In this document: piece by piece, positions 42,164 to 51,521 of the stretch
How the letters are laid out: each line of letters begins with the position of its first letter
Position numbering within the stretch: the stretch's first letter is position 1
The notes under the pieces: generated by a model
Told to the model about the DNA's origin: nothing
Database searches by the model: none
What the model saw: only the letters and a program-made list of their open reading frames with translations
Assembly (NCBI GenBank): GCA_030645915.1
Contig: JAUSNO010000024.1
Span: 178,929-242,928, forward strand
Direction: 5' to 3'
DNA from: Undibacterium sp.
GTDB lineage: Bacteria; Pseudomonadota; Gammaproteobacteria; Burkholderiales; Burkholderiaceae_D
Length of the DNA stretch: 64,000 bases
Made by a program: the position numbers and the translations under genes

Positions 42164-42734
42164 TTGCTCAAGAAGGAACTATGGCACAGGTGACCGTTTT
42201 AGAGAAGGGCGATACGATCTATTGAATGATCGAGTTCGGTCTATTTTATCTGTCGCAATAGTGGTTGAGGGGAGTTGCGGCGCTAACGACAGGCAATATC
42301 CAGCTGCTCAGTTCAGCTCCTTGAAGCAGCCTGTCGTAGCCGCCTATGATCGCAACGAGCCATCGACAATCCTGCGCGATTTGGCACTGAACGTCCGCAT
42401 TCAGTCTATTGCTCTCCATCAAACGCCTTACCCATTTGGAATGAGAATATGCAAGAACGCCCAAACTTCTTCCTGGTGGAATTCGGATGTTTTTGGCTTG
42501 CGTGCACAAATTAATTTCAAAATTTTATGTGAAGGTATGACGAATGGAAAAATGCCCGACAGACTTTATCCATTCGAGTCATCTCGCATTTCACCTTGTG
42601 TTCGTTAGCGAACAGAATACATACCGGATAAGCGCGACAATCTTTGTCAATTACGCTGAATAAAGTAGTATTACGCAATAGAAAATCACCTTTCATCCTG
42701 ATTCAGGGATTTACCAACATAGCGGAGAAATCAA
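42164..42734. other. Intergenic region with unconvincing open frames
   Basis: About 570 bases between the GGDEF gene and lemA. A rightward frame of 155 codons (42141-42608) and a leftward one of 87 codons are open, but neither has a ribosome binding site, a signal peptide or any recognisable family. The rightward one overlaps the 5-prime end of the GGDEF gene. This could be a decayed gene or simple leader sequence. The last 100 bases probably hold the lemA promoter. Confidence 0.4.
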
Positions 42735-43343
42735 ATGCGCAAGTTATGGTTAGTCACATCGATAGTGGTCACGCTTTGCCTTTCCGGCTGCGGATACAAT
42801 CATTTTCAAAGCGGTGACGAGCAAATCAAATCGAGCTGGTCTGAGGTACTCAACCAGTATCAGCGCCGCGCCGACCTGATCCCGAATCTGGTGAATACCG
42901 TCAAGGGTTTTGCCGCGCAGGAGAAGGATGTGCTGCTAGGCGTGACCAACGCCCGGGCCAAAGTCGGCAGCCTTCAGGCGACGCCTGAACTGGTGAATAA
43001 TCCGGAAGCATTTGCCAAATTTCAGGCCGCCCAGGGTGAACTGTCTGGCGCGCTCTCGCGCTTGCTGGTGGTGACTGAAAATTATCCGCAGCTCAAGTCC
43101 GACGCCAACTTCCGCGACTTGCAGGCGCAACTCGAAGGCACCGAAAACCGTATTACGGTGGCACGCAACCGCTACATTAAGGCCGTGCAGGAATATAACG
43201 TCACGGTGCGCTCCTTCCCTTCCAATCTGACTGCGATGATGTTCGGCTACAAGGCCAAGCCCAACTTCGCGGTCGAGAACGAAAAAGAGCTTGCCAAGCC
43301 GCCCACAGTGGATTTTGGTGCAGCACAGGGAAGCAGCAAGTGA
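42735..43343 (+). CDS. LemA family protein
   Basis: Protein of 202 residues with an N-terminal hydrophobic segment that carries a lipobox-like LCLSGCGY, so it may be a lipoprotein with its helical domain in the periplasm. The LemA core is clear: IKSSWSEVLNQYQRRADLIP, LVNTVKGFAAQEKDVL, ENYPQLKSDANFRDLQAQLE, GTENRITVARNRYIKAVQEYN and the C-terminal FPSNLTAMMFGYKAKP. LemA proteins have no assigned enzymatic role and are almost always followed by TPM-domain genes, as here, where the downstream gene overlaps by four bases. The start at 42735 has GGAGA upstream. Confidence 0.94.
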   Translation: MRKLWLVTSIVVTLCLSGCGYNHFQSGDEQIKSSWSEVLNQYQRRADLIPNLVNTVKGFAAQEKDVLLGVTNARAKVGSLQATPELVNNPEAFAKFQAAQGELSGALSRLLVVTENYPQLKSDANFRDLQAQLEGTENRITVARNRYIKAVQEYNVTVRSFPSNLTAMMFGYKAKPNFAVENEKELAKPPTVDFGAAQGSSK

Positions 43344-44182
43344 CTGCGGCACAAATCGCACGGGCAGGCATGCTGGCATTGACACTAAGCGGCAGCGCGC
43401 TGGCAGAGGTAGCTGTGCCACCCTTGAGCGGCCACATTACCGACCAGACTGCCACCCTCAACGCCGAGCAGAAAGGCGCGCTGGAACTCACCCTGCAATC
43501 GTTCGAATCTAAAAAAGGCAGCCAGATTGCGGTATTGATCGTACCCGGCACCGCGCCAGAAACCATAGAGCAATATAGCTTGCGTGTGGCCGAGCAATGG
43601 AAACTCGGGCGCAAGAAAATCGATGACGGTGCGATTCTGGTGGTGGCCAAAAATGACCGCACGCTGCGCATAGAGGTGGGCTACGGTCTGGAAGGCCCGC
43701 TCAATGACGCCATCAGCAAACGCATCATCAGCGAAACGATCACACCGCGTTTCACACAAGGCGATTTCTATGGCGGCATCTCGGCCGGTGTCGACCAGAT
43801 CATCCGCGTGGTGGATGGCGAAGCTTTGCCGGCAGCGACACCGCGGCCCATCGCCGAATTTAGCCGGTTTGAACAATATGCGCCGGCGCTGTTTATCCTG
43901 GCGATGGTGCTGGGCGGCGTATTGCGCGCCGTGCTGGGCCGATTTCCCGGTGCGCTGGTGACCGGTGGCGCGGTCGCCGTTATTGCCTGGTTGTTCGCAG
44001 GGGCGCTTTCCATAGCCTTGGTGGCAGGCATCATCGCGCTCTTGATCACCTTATTGAGCGGCAGCGCGCGCAGCATCGGGGCGCTTGGCGCAGGATCTGG
44101 CCGGGGCGGCTTTGGCAGTGGTGGCGGCTTCAGCGGGGGCGGCGGCGGTTTCGGCGGCGGCGGCGCTTCTGGCAGGTGGTGA
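43340..44182 (+). CDS. TPM-domain membrane protein with Gly-rich tail (YgcG-like)
   Basis: Protein of 280 residues. A signal peptide (LALTLSGSALAEV) precedes a TPM domain (about 25-150) with VPPLSGHITDQTATLNAEQ, GSQIAVLIVPGTAPETIEQY and LRIEVGYGLEGPLNDA. Two membrane spans follow (about 180-250), and the tail is a repeat of Gly, Phe and Ser (GRGGFGSGGGFSGGGGGFGG) ending in SGRW. This is the standard architecture of proteins paired with LemA. It probably starts at GTG 43340, overlapping the lemA stop. The function is unproven; thylakoid TPM relatives act in photosystem repair. Confidence 0.92.
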   Translation: MTAAQIARAGMLALTLSGSALAEVAVPPLSGHITDQTATLNAEQKGALELTLQSFESKKGSQIAVLIVPGTAPETIEQYSLRVAEQWKLGRKKIDDGAILVVAKNDRTLRIEVGYGLEGPLNDAISKRIISETITPRFTQGDFYGGISAGVDQIIRVVDGEALPAATPRPIAEFSRFEQYAPALFILAMVLGGVLRAVLGRFPGALVTGGAVAVIAWLFAGALSIALVAGIIALLITLLSGSARSIGALGAGSGRGGFGSGGGFSGGGGGFGGGGASGRW

Positions 44183-44184
44183 AG

Positions 44185-44688
44185 ATGAATTTCCAGCGTA
44201 TCGCCAGGCATCTCTTGATGACGCAGTGGCAAGTTAACCGGCTATTTCCTCGCAAGAGCTTACTCGCGATTGAACAGGCGATCAGCATCAGCGAAAACAC
44301 GCATCTGGGAGAAATCCGCTTTGTAGTCGAAGGCGCGCTCGATGGCACGCCACTTCTCAAAGGGCAATCCGCAAGGGCGCGCGCCATCGATGTCTTTGCG
44401 CAATTGCGTATCTGGGATACCGAGCACAATACCGGCGTACTGATTTACCTCTTGCTGGCCGACCGCGACGTAGAGATAGTGGCAGATCGTGGAATAGTTG
44501 CAAAAACACATGCGAGTGAATGGGAAAACATTTGCCACAGGATGGAAACTGCCTTTAAACATGGCGACTACGAGGACGGCGTGCTCAATGGCATACAGGA
44601 CGTGACGCAACAATTGATAAAACATTTCCCCAAGGCTGGCGGAGCGAGCGACAGCAATGAATTATCGGATCAGCCCGTGAAGTTGTAA
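44185..44688 (+). CDS. Second TPM-domain protein
   Basis: Protein of about 167 residues with a single TPM-type domain: LAIEQAISISENTHLGEIRFVVEG and RAIDVFAQLRIWDTEHNTGVLIYLLLADRDVEIVADRGI (quoted region about 70-110), then HRMETAFKHGDYEDGVL. It has no signal peptide or membrane span, so it is cytoplasmic or peripherally attached. It follows the previous gene with two in-frame GTG codons overlapping that stop; ATG 44185, two bases after the stop, has the AGGTGG-type sequence before it and is my choice. As the third gene of the lemA-TPM-TPM operon it fits the common three-gene arrangement in proteobacteria. Its function is unknown. Confidence 0.85.
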   Translation: MNFQRIARHLLMTQWQVNRLFPRKSLLAIEQAISISENTHLGEIRFVVEGALDGTPLLKGQSARARAIDVFAQLRIWDTEHNTGVLIYLLLADRDVEIVADRGIVAKTHASEWENICHRMETAFKHGDYEDGVLNGIQDVTQQLIKHFPKAGGASDSNELSDQPVKL

Positions 44689-44814
44689 GGCGACAAACGC
44701 AGGCTGGCTAAAAAGGAGTTGATTTCGCTCAAGAGAATAGGGAGGATACTCGGATAGAATCAGCGTCTTGCTATCAAACTTCTTGATTGAAGCGACATTA
44801 TTTTCAGTACCGCC

Positions 44815-45216
44815 ATGAAATTGTCTTCCCCATCCAGAATCATTGCAGTCGCATTGGCGATCTTCAGCATGCTGTTCATGCAGCTTGCCCTGGCCGCCTA
44901 TGTCTGCCCTGGCGTGACACAGGGTGAAGCGACGATGACAGCGGCCAGCATGGCGATGGACATGCCGGGCTGCGACGGCATGGATATGGAACAACCCGTT
45001 TTATGTCATGCACATGCACAAGATCAGGCCAGTAAGCAAACTCTGGACAAGCCGGATCTGCCCCTGGTCACACCGTTTATCGCATCTGCTCTGGTGCAGA
45101 TGCTGGTGCTTAAGCCTGTTTTAATTTCACAGAATTACCCTGCCATTGCGGCGCAACTGAGTACTCACTCCTCTACGCCGCCAGTCGCCATACTCCACTG
45201 CTGTTTCCGCCTGTAA
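44815..45216 (+). CDS. Small exported protein preceding cusCBA
   Basis: Protein of 133 residues with a signal peptide (IIAVALAIFSMLFMQLALAA). Metal-binding candidate residues follow: a Met-rich stretch (MTAASMAMDMPGCDGMDMEQ), CHAHAQ, and two Cys near the C terminus in ILHCCFRL. It resembles the small DUF2946/CopL-like proteins that precede heavy-metal RND operons. The Met and Cys content suits Cu(I) or Ag(I). It starts 85 bases before the TolC-family gene and probably belongs to the same transcript. The protein at 31895 has the same length and overall design, although the sequences differ. Confidence 0.7.
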   Translation: MKLSSPSRIIAVALAIFSMLFMQLALAAYVCPGVTQGEATMTAASMAMDMPGCDGMDMEQPVLCHAHAQDQASKQTLDKPDLPLVTPFIASALVQMLVLKPVLISQNYPAIAAQLSTHSSTPPVAILHCCFRL

Positions 45217-45300
45217 TCCTGCGCTCATCCAGTCGCTGCCTGTTGGCCTTTTTGGCGAACCGGTTTGCTCGTGATTTGCTTGTGATTGTCAGGAGGATGA

Positions 45301-46626
45301 ATGCCTATTTCCCTAAAGCCGTGCGCCCGCGCACGCACCAACCCACTTCCTTATGCCTTGCTGTGCATTTTTTTATACGGCACGGCAACGATGGCAATCG
45401 GCAGAGAACAGCCGCTCAGCCTGGCTCAGGCGCAACATCTGGCCATCGTCCGATCGCACCAGCTGGCCGGGCAGGATAGCGCCATCAGCGCCGCGCACCA
45501 GATGGCGGTGGCGGCAGGCCAATTGCCCGATCCGGTGCTGAAGTTTGGCATCGATAATCTGCCCGTAGGCGGGGCTGACCGCTTTAGCCTGAGCAATGAT
45601 TTCATGACCATGCGACGCCTAGGCGTGATGCAGGAAATCACCCGTTCAGACAAATTGAAGCATCGCGCAGCACAATTCGAGATCACGGCACAAAAAACCC
45701 AGGCAGAAAAATCCCTGAGCATCAAAGGCATACAACGCGATGCCGCGCTGGCCTGGCTGGACAGGTATTACAGCGAGCGGCAGCTAGCGCTGGTCGATGC
45801 GCAACTAGGCCAGACGCAGCAGGAACAACAGGCGGCGCAAAGCGCCTATACAGCCGGCCGCGCCAGCCAGGCCGATGTGCTCGCGGCACAAAGCGCGGTG
45901 GCGATGATGGAAGACCGCCAGATAGAGCTGCAGGCGCGCCTCAGCAATGCCAAAACGCTATTGCTGCGCTGGGTAGGCGATGCGGCTGATACGGCGTTGG
46001 CTGATCCGCCCGACCTGAACAAGCCGGCGCTGGATAGCGCGGACCTGTCTCAGCAAACGATGCAGCACATGATGCAGCATCCTCAGTTGACCATGCTGGC
46101 GAAACAGGAACAGCTCGCCAAGGTCGACGCCAGCCTGGCGCTGGCCAACCAGAAGCCAGACTGGAGCGTGGAAGTCAGCTACCAGCAGCGCGGTGCCGCC
46201 TACCCGAACATGATGTCGGTTGGCGTATCGCTACCCTGGCAATGGGATCAGGGCAAGCGCCAGAATCGCGAACTCTCGGCCAAACTGGCGATGGCAGCGC
46301 AAGCCAGTGCCGAACAGGAAGAAGGCCTGCGCGTCTTGCTGGCGGAAACCCAAACTACCCTGAGCGAATGGCGCAGCAAACGAAAACGGCTGATGCGCTT
46401 CCAGAACAAAATACTGCCGCTGGCACAGCAACGCTCTACGGCGGGTATGGCGGCCTATCGCGGCGGCAAACTTAGCCTGACAGAGCTGCTCGCCACCCGG
46501 CGCAACGAGACAGAAACACGCCTGCAAAGCCTGCAACTGGAAGCAGATGCCGCCAAATTATGGGCGGCCTTGCAGTTTTTGTCGCCTGCAAGCGAATTCG
46601 ATGTGACGCACAAGGATGCCAAATGA
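45301..46626 (+). CDS. cusC: Outer membrane efflux protein of the copper/silver RND pump
   Basis: TolC-family protein of 441 residues that forms the outer membrane channel of the CusCBA pump. A signal peptide (LLCIFLYGTATMA) is followed by two OEP repeats: LAQAQHLAIVRSHQLAGQDS at the start, YSERQLALVDAQLGQTQQEQ, and GKLSLTELLATRRNETETRL near the end. There is no lipobox, unlike the TolC-family gene at 32452. The stop overlaps the cusB start (ATGA at 46623-46626), which shows translational coupling. The name is by operon position and family; CzcC-type proteins are hard to separate by sequence, and the pump type argues for copper/silver. Confidence 0.87.
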   Translation: MPISLKPCARARTNPLPYALLCIFLYGTATMAIGREQPLSLAQAQHLAIVRSHQLAGQDSAISAAHQMAVAAGQLPDPVLKFGIDNLPVGGADRFSLSNDFMTMRRLGVMQEITRSDKLKHRAAQFEITAQKTQAEKSLSIKGIQRDAALAWLDRYYSERQLALVDAQLGQTQQEQQAAQSAYTAGRASQADVLAAQSAVAMMEDRQIELQARLSNAKTLLLRWVGDAADTALADPPDLNKPALDSADLSQQTMQHMMQHPQLTMLAKQEQLAKVDASLALANQKPDWSVEVSYQQRGAAYPNMMSVGVSLPWQWDQGKRQNRELSAKLAMAAQASAEQEEGLRVLLAETQTTLSEWRSKRKRLMRFQNKILPLAQQRSTAGMAAYRGGKLSLTELLATRRNETETRLQSLQLEADAAKLWAALQFLSPASEFDVTHKDAK

Positions 46627-48149
46627 AAACCAAAAATATTCTCATGCTGATCAGTATCGCGGCAGTGCTTAGTAGCGCTGGATTTGGCGTATATCGACTG
46701 GGCCTGAACCGTGGCGTGCAGCAGGCCACAATCAGCGATGTCACTGCGAAAAAGGCGGCAGCGGCGGAAAGAAAAATCCTCTACTGGCACGACCCGATGT
46801 CGCCCGCCACCAAATTCGACAAGCCCGGAAAATCTCCCTTCATGGATATGCAACTGGTACCGGTGTACGCCGATGAAGCTGCAGACGAAGGCGCAGGGAA
46901 GACATCTGGCGTCAGTATCAATCCGCGCATGCAGCAAAACCTGGGCATACGTCTGGCCGAAGTTACACGCGGGCATCTCGGCGCGGCGATCAATGCGGTA
47001 GGCAGTGTCGCCTATAACGAGAATGAACTGGTGCTGGTGCAGGCGCGCAGCAACGGTTTTGTTGAAAAACTATATGTGCGCGCCACTCTGGAAGCGGTAC
47101 GCAAAGACCAGCCGCTGGCGCAATTGTATGTACCTGAATGGATCGCGGTGCAGGAAGAATTTCTCACTGTCAAGACCATGCCCGATGCGGTCTCAGGTTT
47201 ACTCGATGGCGCGCGCCAGCGCATGCGCCTGGCCGGCATGAACGAACAGCAGATCGCATTGGTGGAAAGCAGCGGCAAAGTGCAAGCGCACTTCACGCTC
47301 ACTGCCCCAGCTTCCGGCATTGTCACTGAACTTGCCGCAAGAGAAGGCATGACCGTCATGGCCGGTGCGCCGCTGTTCAAGATCAATGGCCTCGATCAGG
47401 TATGGATCAACGCCGAACTGGCGGAGAATGCAGCCAGCCAAGTGCGTATCGGCAATGCGGTAGAAGTGCGCAGCCCGGCCTTGGGCGCGCAGGTATTGCA
47501 TGGCAAAGTCAGCGCCCTTTTACCAGAAATCAATCCGACTACGCGTACACAAAAAGCCCGCATCACGCTGGCCAACCCTGTGGCCAACGCCAGCAGACAA
47601 TTCGTGCCCGGCATGTTTGTCAATGTCAGCGTAGTGCCCGCCAACAGCCAGGAGGTGTTACTCGTCCCTAGCGAAGCCGTCATACCAACCGGCAGCCGCA
47701 GCGTAGTGATGCTGGCCGATGGCGCAGGAAAATTCCGCCCGGTTGAGGTAGAAACCGGCAGCACAGAAAACGGCCAGACCGCCATCCTGCGCGGGCTGGA
47801 GGCTGGCCAGAAAGTAGTCGCTTCGGGCCAATTCCTGATCGATTCTGAAGCCAGTCTCAGGGGCAGCACGGCGCGCATGACCGAACCAGAGAAGCAGAAA
47901 ACATCCACCGTCAGCCATCACGCCGAGGGCAAGATAGACGAGATAGCCAAGGATGAAATCATCATCTCGCACGGCCCGATAGCCAGCCTGAATTGGGGCG
48001 CGATGAGCATGGGCTTCACGCCCCCGCTGCATGGCATGCCTGCCGATATCAAGGTAGGCAGCAAGGTCAGTTTTGACTTCAGCCTGGTCGGTGACGGGCA
48101 GTACCAGATACACCGCATCAGTGTGATCTCAGCGGGAGCAAAAAAATGA
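46623..48149 (+). CDS. cusB: RND periplasmic adaptor CusB with fused C-terminal CusF domain
   Basis: Membrane-fusion protein of 508 residues that links CusA to CusC and passes metal to the pump. An N-terminal anchor is followed by a heavy-metal-binding segment ([20 protein letters not shown], about 54-73) with His and Met ligands. A barrel-sandwich hybrid and beta-barrel come next ([54 protein letters not shown]). From about residue 437 a CusF domain is fused, with [20 protein letters not shown] carrying the full His, Trp, Met, Met set at the canonical spacing. The fusion replaces a separate chaperone. Both junctions overlap neighbouring genes by four bases. Confidence 0.93.
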   Translation: MKTKNILMLISIAAVLSSAGFGVYRLGLNRGVQQATISDVTAKKAAAAERKILYWHDPMSPATKFDKPGKSPFMDMQLVPVYADEAADEGAGKTSGVSINPRMQQNLGIRLAEVTRGHLGAAINAVGSVAYNENELVLVQARSNGFVEKLYVRATLEAVRKDQPLAQLYVPEWIAVQEEFLTVKTMPDAVSGLLDGARQRMRLAGMNEQQIALVESSGKVQAHFTLTAPASGIVTELAAREGMTVMAGAPLFKINGLDQVWINAELAENAASQVRIGNAVEVRSPALGAQVLHGKVSALLPEINPTTRTQKARITLANPVANASRQFVPGMFVNVSVVPANSQEVLLVPSEAVIPTGSRSVVMLADGAGKFRPVEVETGSTENGQTAILRGLEAGQKVVASGQFLIDSEASLRGSTARMTEPEKQKTSTVSHHAEGKIDEIAKDEIIISHGPIASLNWGAMSMGFTPPLHGMPADIKVGSKVSFDFSLVGDGQYQIHRISVISAGAKK

Positions 48150-51100
48150 TCGCCAGACTGATACGCTGGTCAATCGCCAACCGCTTCCTGGTGTTGCTGG
48201 CCACCTTGATCATGGCGGCCTGGGGCATCTGGGCGCTGGCGCGCACGCCGCTCGATGCGATACCCGATCTGTCGGATGTGCAGGTCATCATCCGCACCAG
48301 CTATCCGGGACAGGCGCCGCAGATCGTCGAAAACCAGGTGACCTATCCGCTGACCACCACCATGCTCTCGGTGCCCGGCGCCAAGACCGTGCGCGGCTAT
48401 TCGTTTTTTGGCGACTCGTTTGTGTATGTCTTGTTTGAAGACGGCACCGATCCTTACTGGGCGCGCTCGCGCGTGCTGGAATACCTGAACCAGGTACAGT
48501 CGCGCTTGCCGCCGCAGGCAAAAACTGCGTTGGGGCCGGATGCCACTGGCGTCGGTTGGGTGTATGAATATGTCTTGCTTGACCGTAGCGGCAAGATGGA
48601 TCTGTCGCAGCTGCGCGCCTTGCAGGATTGGTTTTTGAAGTTTGAACTGAAAGCCGTGCCGAATGTATCGGAAGTGGCCAGCATCGGCGGCATGGTGCGG
48701 CAATATCAGGTGGTGCTAAAACCCGATCAGCTGCGCGCCGCGAATATCACGCACGCCAAAGTCATCGAGGCGATACAGAAAGCCAATCAGGAAACTGGCG
48801 GCGCGGTAGTCGAGGCGGGTGAAGCCGAATACATGGTGCGCGCCTCCGGCTATCTGCAGTCCCTCGATGATTTCCGCCAGATACCGGTGATGACCAATGA
48901 CGCCGGCGTCTCGGTAAAACTCGGCGAGCTCGCCACGCTACAACTAGGCCCGGAAATGCGCCGTGGTATCGCCGACCTGAACGGTGAAGGCGAAGTCGCT
49001 GGCGGCGTGATCATCATGCGTTCCGGCAAAAACGCGCTGGACACCATCGCTGCCGTCAAGGCAAAACTGAACATACTCAAAGCCAGCCTGCCAGCCGGGG
49101 TAGAGATCGTCACAACCTACGACCGGTCGAACCTGATCAAGCGCGCCGTCAGCAATTTGCAAGAAAAATTAATCGAAGAATTCATCGTCGTCGCTTTAGT
49201 CTGCGCGATATTCTTGTTTCATATCCGCTCGGCTCTGGTGGCGATAGTCACGCTGCCTATCGGCATACTGATCGCCTTTATCGTCATGTATTACCAGGGC
49301 GTGAACGCGAATATCATGTCGCTCGGCGGCATCGCGATTGCGGTCGGCGCCATGGTCGATGCAGCCGTGGTGATGATAGAAAACGCGCACAAACATATCG
49401 AGGCCTGGAACCATCAGCACCCTGAAGAAACACTGGCCGGCGAAGCGCGCTGGAAGGTGATTGCCGACGCCGCCGCCGAGGTTGGCCCTGCGCTATTTTT
49501 CTCTTTGCTGATCATCGTGCTGTCGTTCATCCCAGTCTTCACGCTGGAGGCACAGGAAGGCAAACTATTCGCTCCACTGGCCTTCACCAAAACCTATGCG
49601 ATGGCGGCTGCGGCGATTTTAGCCATCACGCTGATCCCGGTGTTGATGGGCTATCTGATCCGCGGCAAGATCCCGGACGAGCAAAAAAATCCGCTGAATC
49701 GCCTCCTGATTCATCTGTATCGACCGATGCTGGAAATGGTGCTGCGTTTTCCCAAATCCACCCTGCTTGGCGCCGCTGTGCTGGCGCTGATCACGCTGTG
49801 GCCGTTATCCCAACTCGGTGGTGAATTCATGCCCGCCATGGATGAAGGCGACTTGCTGTACATGCCTTCCGCCCTGCCCAGCATAGGCGCGGGCAAAGTG
49901 GCCGAACTGTTGCAACAGACCGACCGCTTGATCAAGACCGTGCCCGAAGTGCAATCGGTATTTGGCAAGGCCGGGCGCGCAGAAACCGCCACCGATCCGG
50001 CACCGCTGGAGATGTTCGAGACGACCATCCAGTTCAAGCCACGCGAGCAATGGCGCGCCGGCATGACCACCGACAAGCTGGTGGAAGAGCTCGACCGCAT
50101 CGTCAAGGTGCCGGGTCTCTCCAACATCTGGGTGCCGCCAATTAGGAACCGCATCGACATGGTGGCCACCGGCTTCAAAAGCCCGGTAGGCGTGAAAGTA
50201 TCAGGCACCAACCTGAATGAAATCGACAAGCTGACCACACAGATAGAGAGCATCGTCAAGCAAGTGCCGGGCGTCTCTTCGGCACTGGCAGAGCGGCTGA
50301 ATGGCGGGCGCTATATCGACATCCAGATCCGGCGCGACGCCGCCGCACGCTACGGCATGAATATCTCCGACGTGCAAAGCATCATCGCCTCGGCCATCGG
50401 CGGCGAGAATATCGGCGAAACGGTAGAAGGCCTGCAGCGCTTCCCCATCAGCGTGCGCTACCCGCGCGAGCTGCGCGATTCGATAGACAAACTACGCGAG
50501 CTGCCGATACTCACCGAGCGCGGCGCACAGATCCGTCTGGACGATGTAGCGACGCTGCGCATCACCGATGGCCCGCCGATGCTCAAGAGCGAAAACGCCA
50601 GATTGTCGGGCTGGGTGTACGTGGATATCCGCGGCCGCGATCTCAGCTCGGCGGTACACGCCATGCAGCAAGCGGTGAACCAGGAACTGACACTGCCGGC
50701 CGGTTACGCGGTGTCGTGGTCGGGCCAGTTTGAATATCTGGAACGCGCCAGCGCCAAACTAAAAATCGTGATCCCGGCCACGCTGTTCATCATCTTCATC
50801 CTGCTGTACCTGAGCTTCAAGCGCTTCGACGAAGCGGCACTGATCATGGCCACGCTACCGTTCGCGCTGGCCGGCGGCTTCTGGCTGCTCTGGCTGCTGG
50901 GACATAATTTATCGATCGCCAGCGGTGTAGGCTTCATCGCACTGGCCGGCCTGTCGGCAGAGTTCGGCGTGATCATGCTGCTGTACCTGAAGCACGCATG
51001 GGAAGAAAAACTCTCAGGCGGCAGCGCCACCGAGGCCGATTTGCTAGATGCCATCCGCACCGGCGCGGTGTTAAGGGTAAGACCCAAGGCCATGACAGTC

Positions 51101-51271
51101 GCCGTCATCATCGCCGGCCTGGTGCCGATCATGCTGGGCAGCGGCACCGGTTCGGAAGTCATGCAAAGAATCGCCGCGCCCATGGTCGGCGGCATGATTA
51201 CCGCGCCGTTGTTATCGATGTTTGTAGTGCCTGCGGTGTATTTGCTGTTGCGAAGGCGGGAGTTGGCTTGA
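48146..51271 (+). CDS. cusA: Copper/silver RND efflux permease
   Basis: Inner-membrane proton-driven pump of 1041 residues that exports monovalent metal from cytoplasm and periplasm. It has the RND layout: span 1 with [20 protein letters not shown], the conserved [15 protein letters not shown] [19 protein letters not shown], span 4 with [19 protein letters not shown], typical of the Cu/Ag (HME4) subgroup, and a second half with [20 protein letters not shown] and [20 protein letters not shown]. The monovalent-metal subgroup is inferred from these segments and from the CusF domain in the adaptor. The start overlaps cusB by four bases. Palindrome copy 5 lies just beyond the stop and may terminate the transcript. 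Confidence 0.94.
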   Translation: MIARLIRWSIANRFLVLLATLIMAAWGIWALARTPLDAIPDLSDVQVIIRTSYPGQAPQIVENQVTYPLTTTMLSVPGAKTVRGYSFFGDSFVYVLFEDGTDPYWARSRVLEYLNQVQSRLPPQAKTALGPDATGVGWVYEYVLLDRSGKMDLSQLRALQDWFLKFELKAVPNVSEVASIGGMVRQYQVVLKPDQLRAANITHAKVIEAIQKANQETGGAVVEAGEAEYMVRASGYLQSLDDFRQIPVMTNDAGVSVKLGELATLQLGPEMRRGIADLNGEGEVAGGVIIMRSGKNALDTIAAVKAKLNILKASLPAGVEIVTTYDRSNLIKRAVSNLQEKLIEEFIVVALVCAIFLFHIRSALVAIVTLPIGILIAFIVMYYQGVNANIMSLGGIAIAVGAMVDAAVVMIENAHKHIEAWNHQHPEETLAGEARWKVIADAAAEVGPALFFSLLIIVLSFIPVFTLEAQEGKLFAPLAFTKTYAMAAAAILAITLIPVLMGYLIRGKIPDEQKNPLNRLLIHLYRPMLEMVLRFPKSTLLGAAVLALITLWPLSQLGGEFMPAMDEGDLLYMPSALPSIGAGKVAELLQQTDRLIKTVPEVQSVFGKAGRAETATDPAPLEMFETTIQFKPREQWRAGMTTDKLVEELDRIVKVPGLSNIWVPPIRNRIDMVATGFKSPVGVKVSGTNLNEIDKLTTQIESIVKQVPGVSSALAERLNGGRYIDIQIRRDAAARYGMNISDVQSIIASAIGGENIGETVEGLQRFPISVRYPRELRDSIDKLRELPILTERGAQIRLDDVATLRITDGPPMLKSENARLSGWVYVDIRGRDLSSAVHAMQQAVNQELTLPAGYAVSWSGQFEYLERASAKLKIVIPATLFIIFILLYLSFKRFDEAALIMATLPFALAGGFWLLWLLGHNLSIASGVGFIALAGLSAEFGVIMLLYLKHAWEEKLSGGSATEADLLDAIRTGAVLRVRPKAMTVAVIIAGLVPIMLGSGTGSEVMQRIAAPMVGGMITAPLLSMFVVPAVYLLLRRRELA

Positions 51272-51279
51272 AATTTCAA

Positions 51280-51378
51280 AACAGGCAGGCCGCTGACGCA
51301 CTGTTCATGCGGGTCTGCAGCCATGTTGGCCTGCAGGGCGCATGGGGGTTGCGTGGTGGCGTGGGCAGTTTTTAAAAA
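51280..51378 (-). repeat. Intergenic palindrome family, copy 5 (reverse)
   Basis: The core 51306-51345 (catgcgggtctgcagccatg to gcagggcgcatgg) is in the reverse orientation of copy 1. It is followed by gtgggcagtttttaaaaag, so for rightward transcription the hairpin ends in a T-run and could terminate the cusCBA transcript. Confidence 0.78.
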
Positions 51379-51521
51379 GCCAATGATGCACATCGCTGTT
51401 TTTCTATTTCTGTCCACGCTACTATTTATAACGGCGCGAACAGGTGTAAAGTGGAATCTCACCGCATAGTTAAATCAGATTCAGTCCGACTTACCTACTC
51501 TGGCAATTTTACCGATATCAA

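Noticed and set aside
42141..42608. A 155-codon plus-strand frame as a real gene
   Set aside because: No ribosome binding site and no family, and it overlaps the 5-prime end of the GGDEF gene. It is kept only as an observation.
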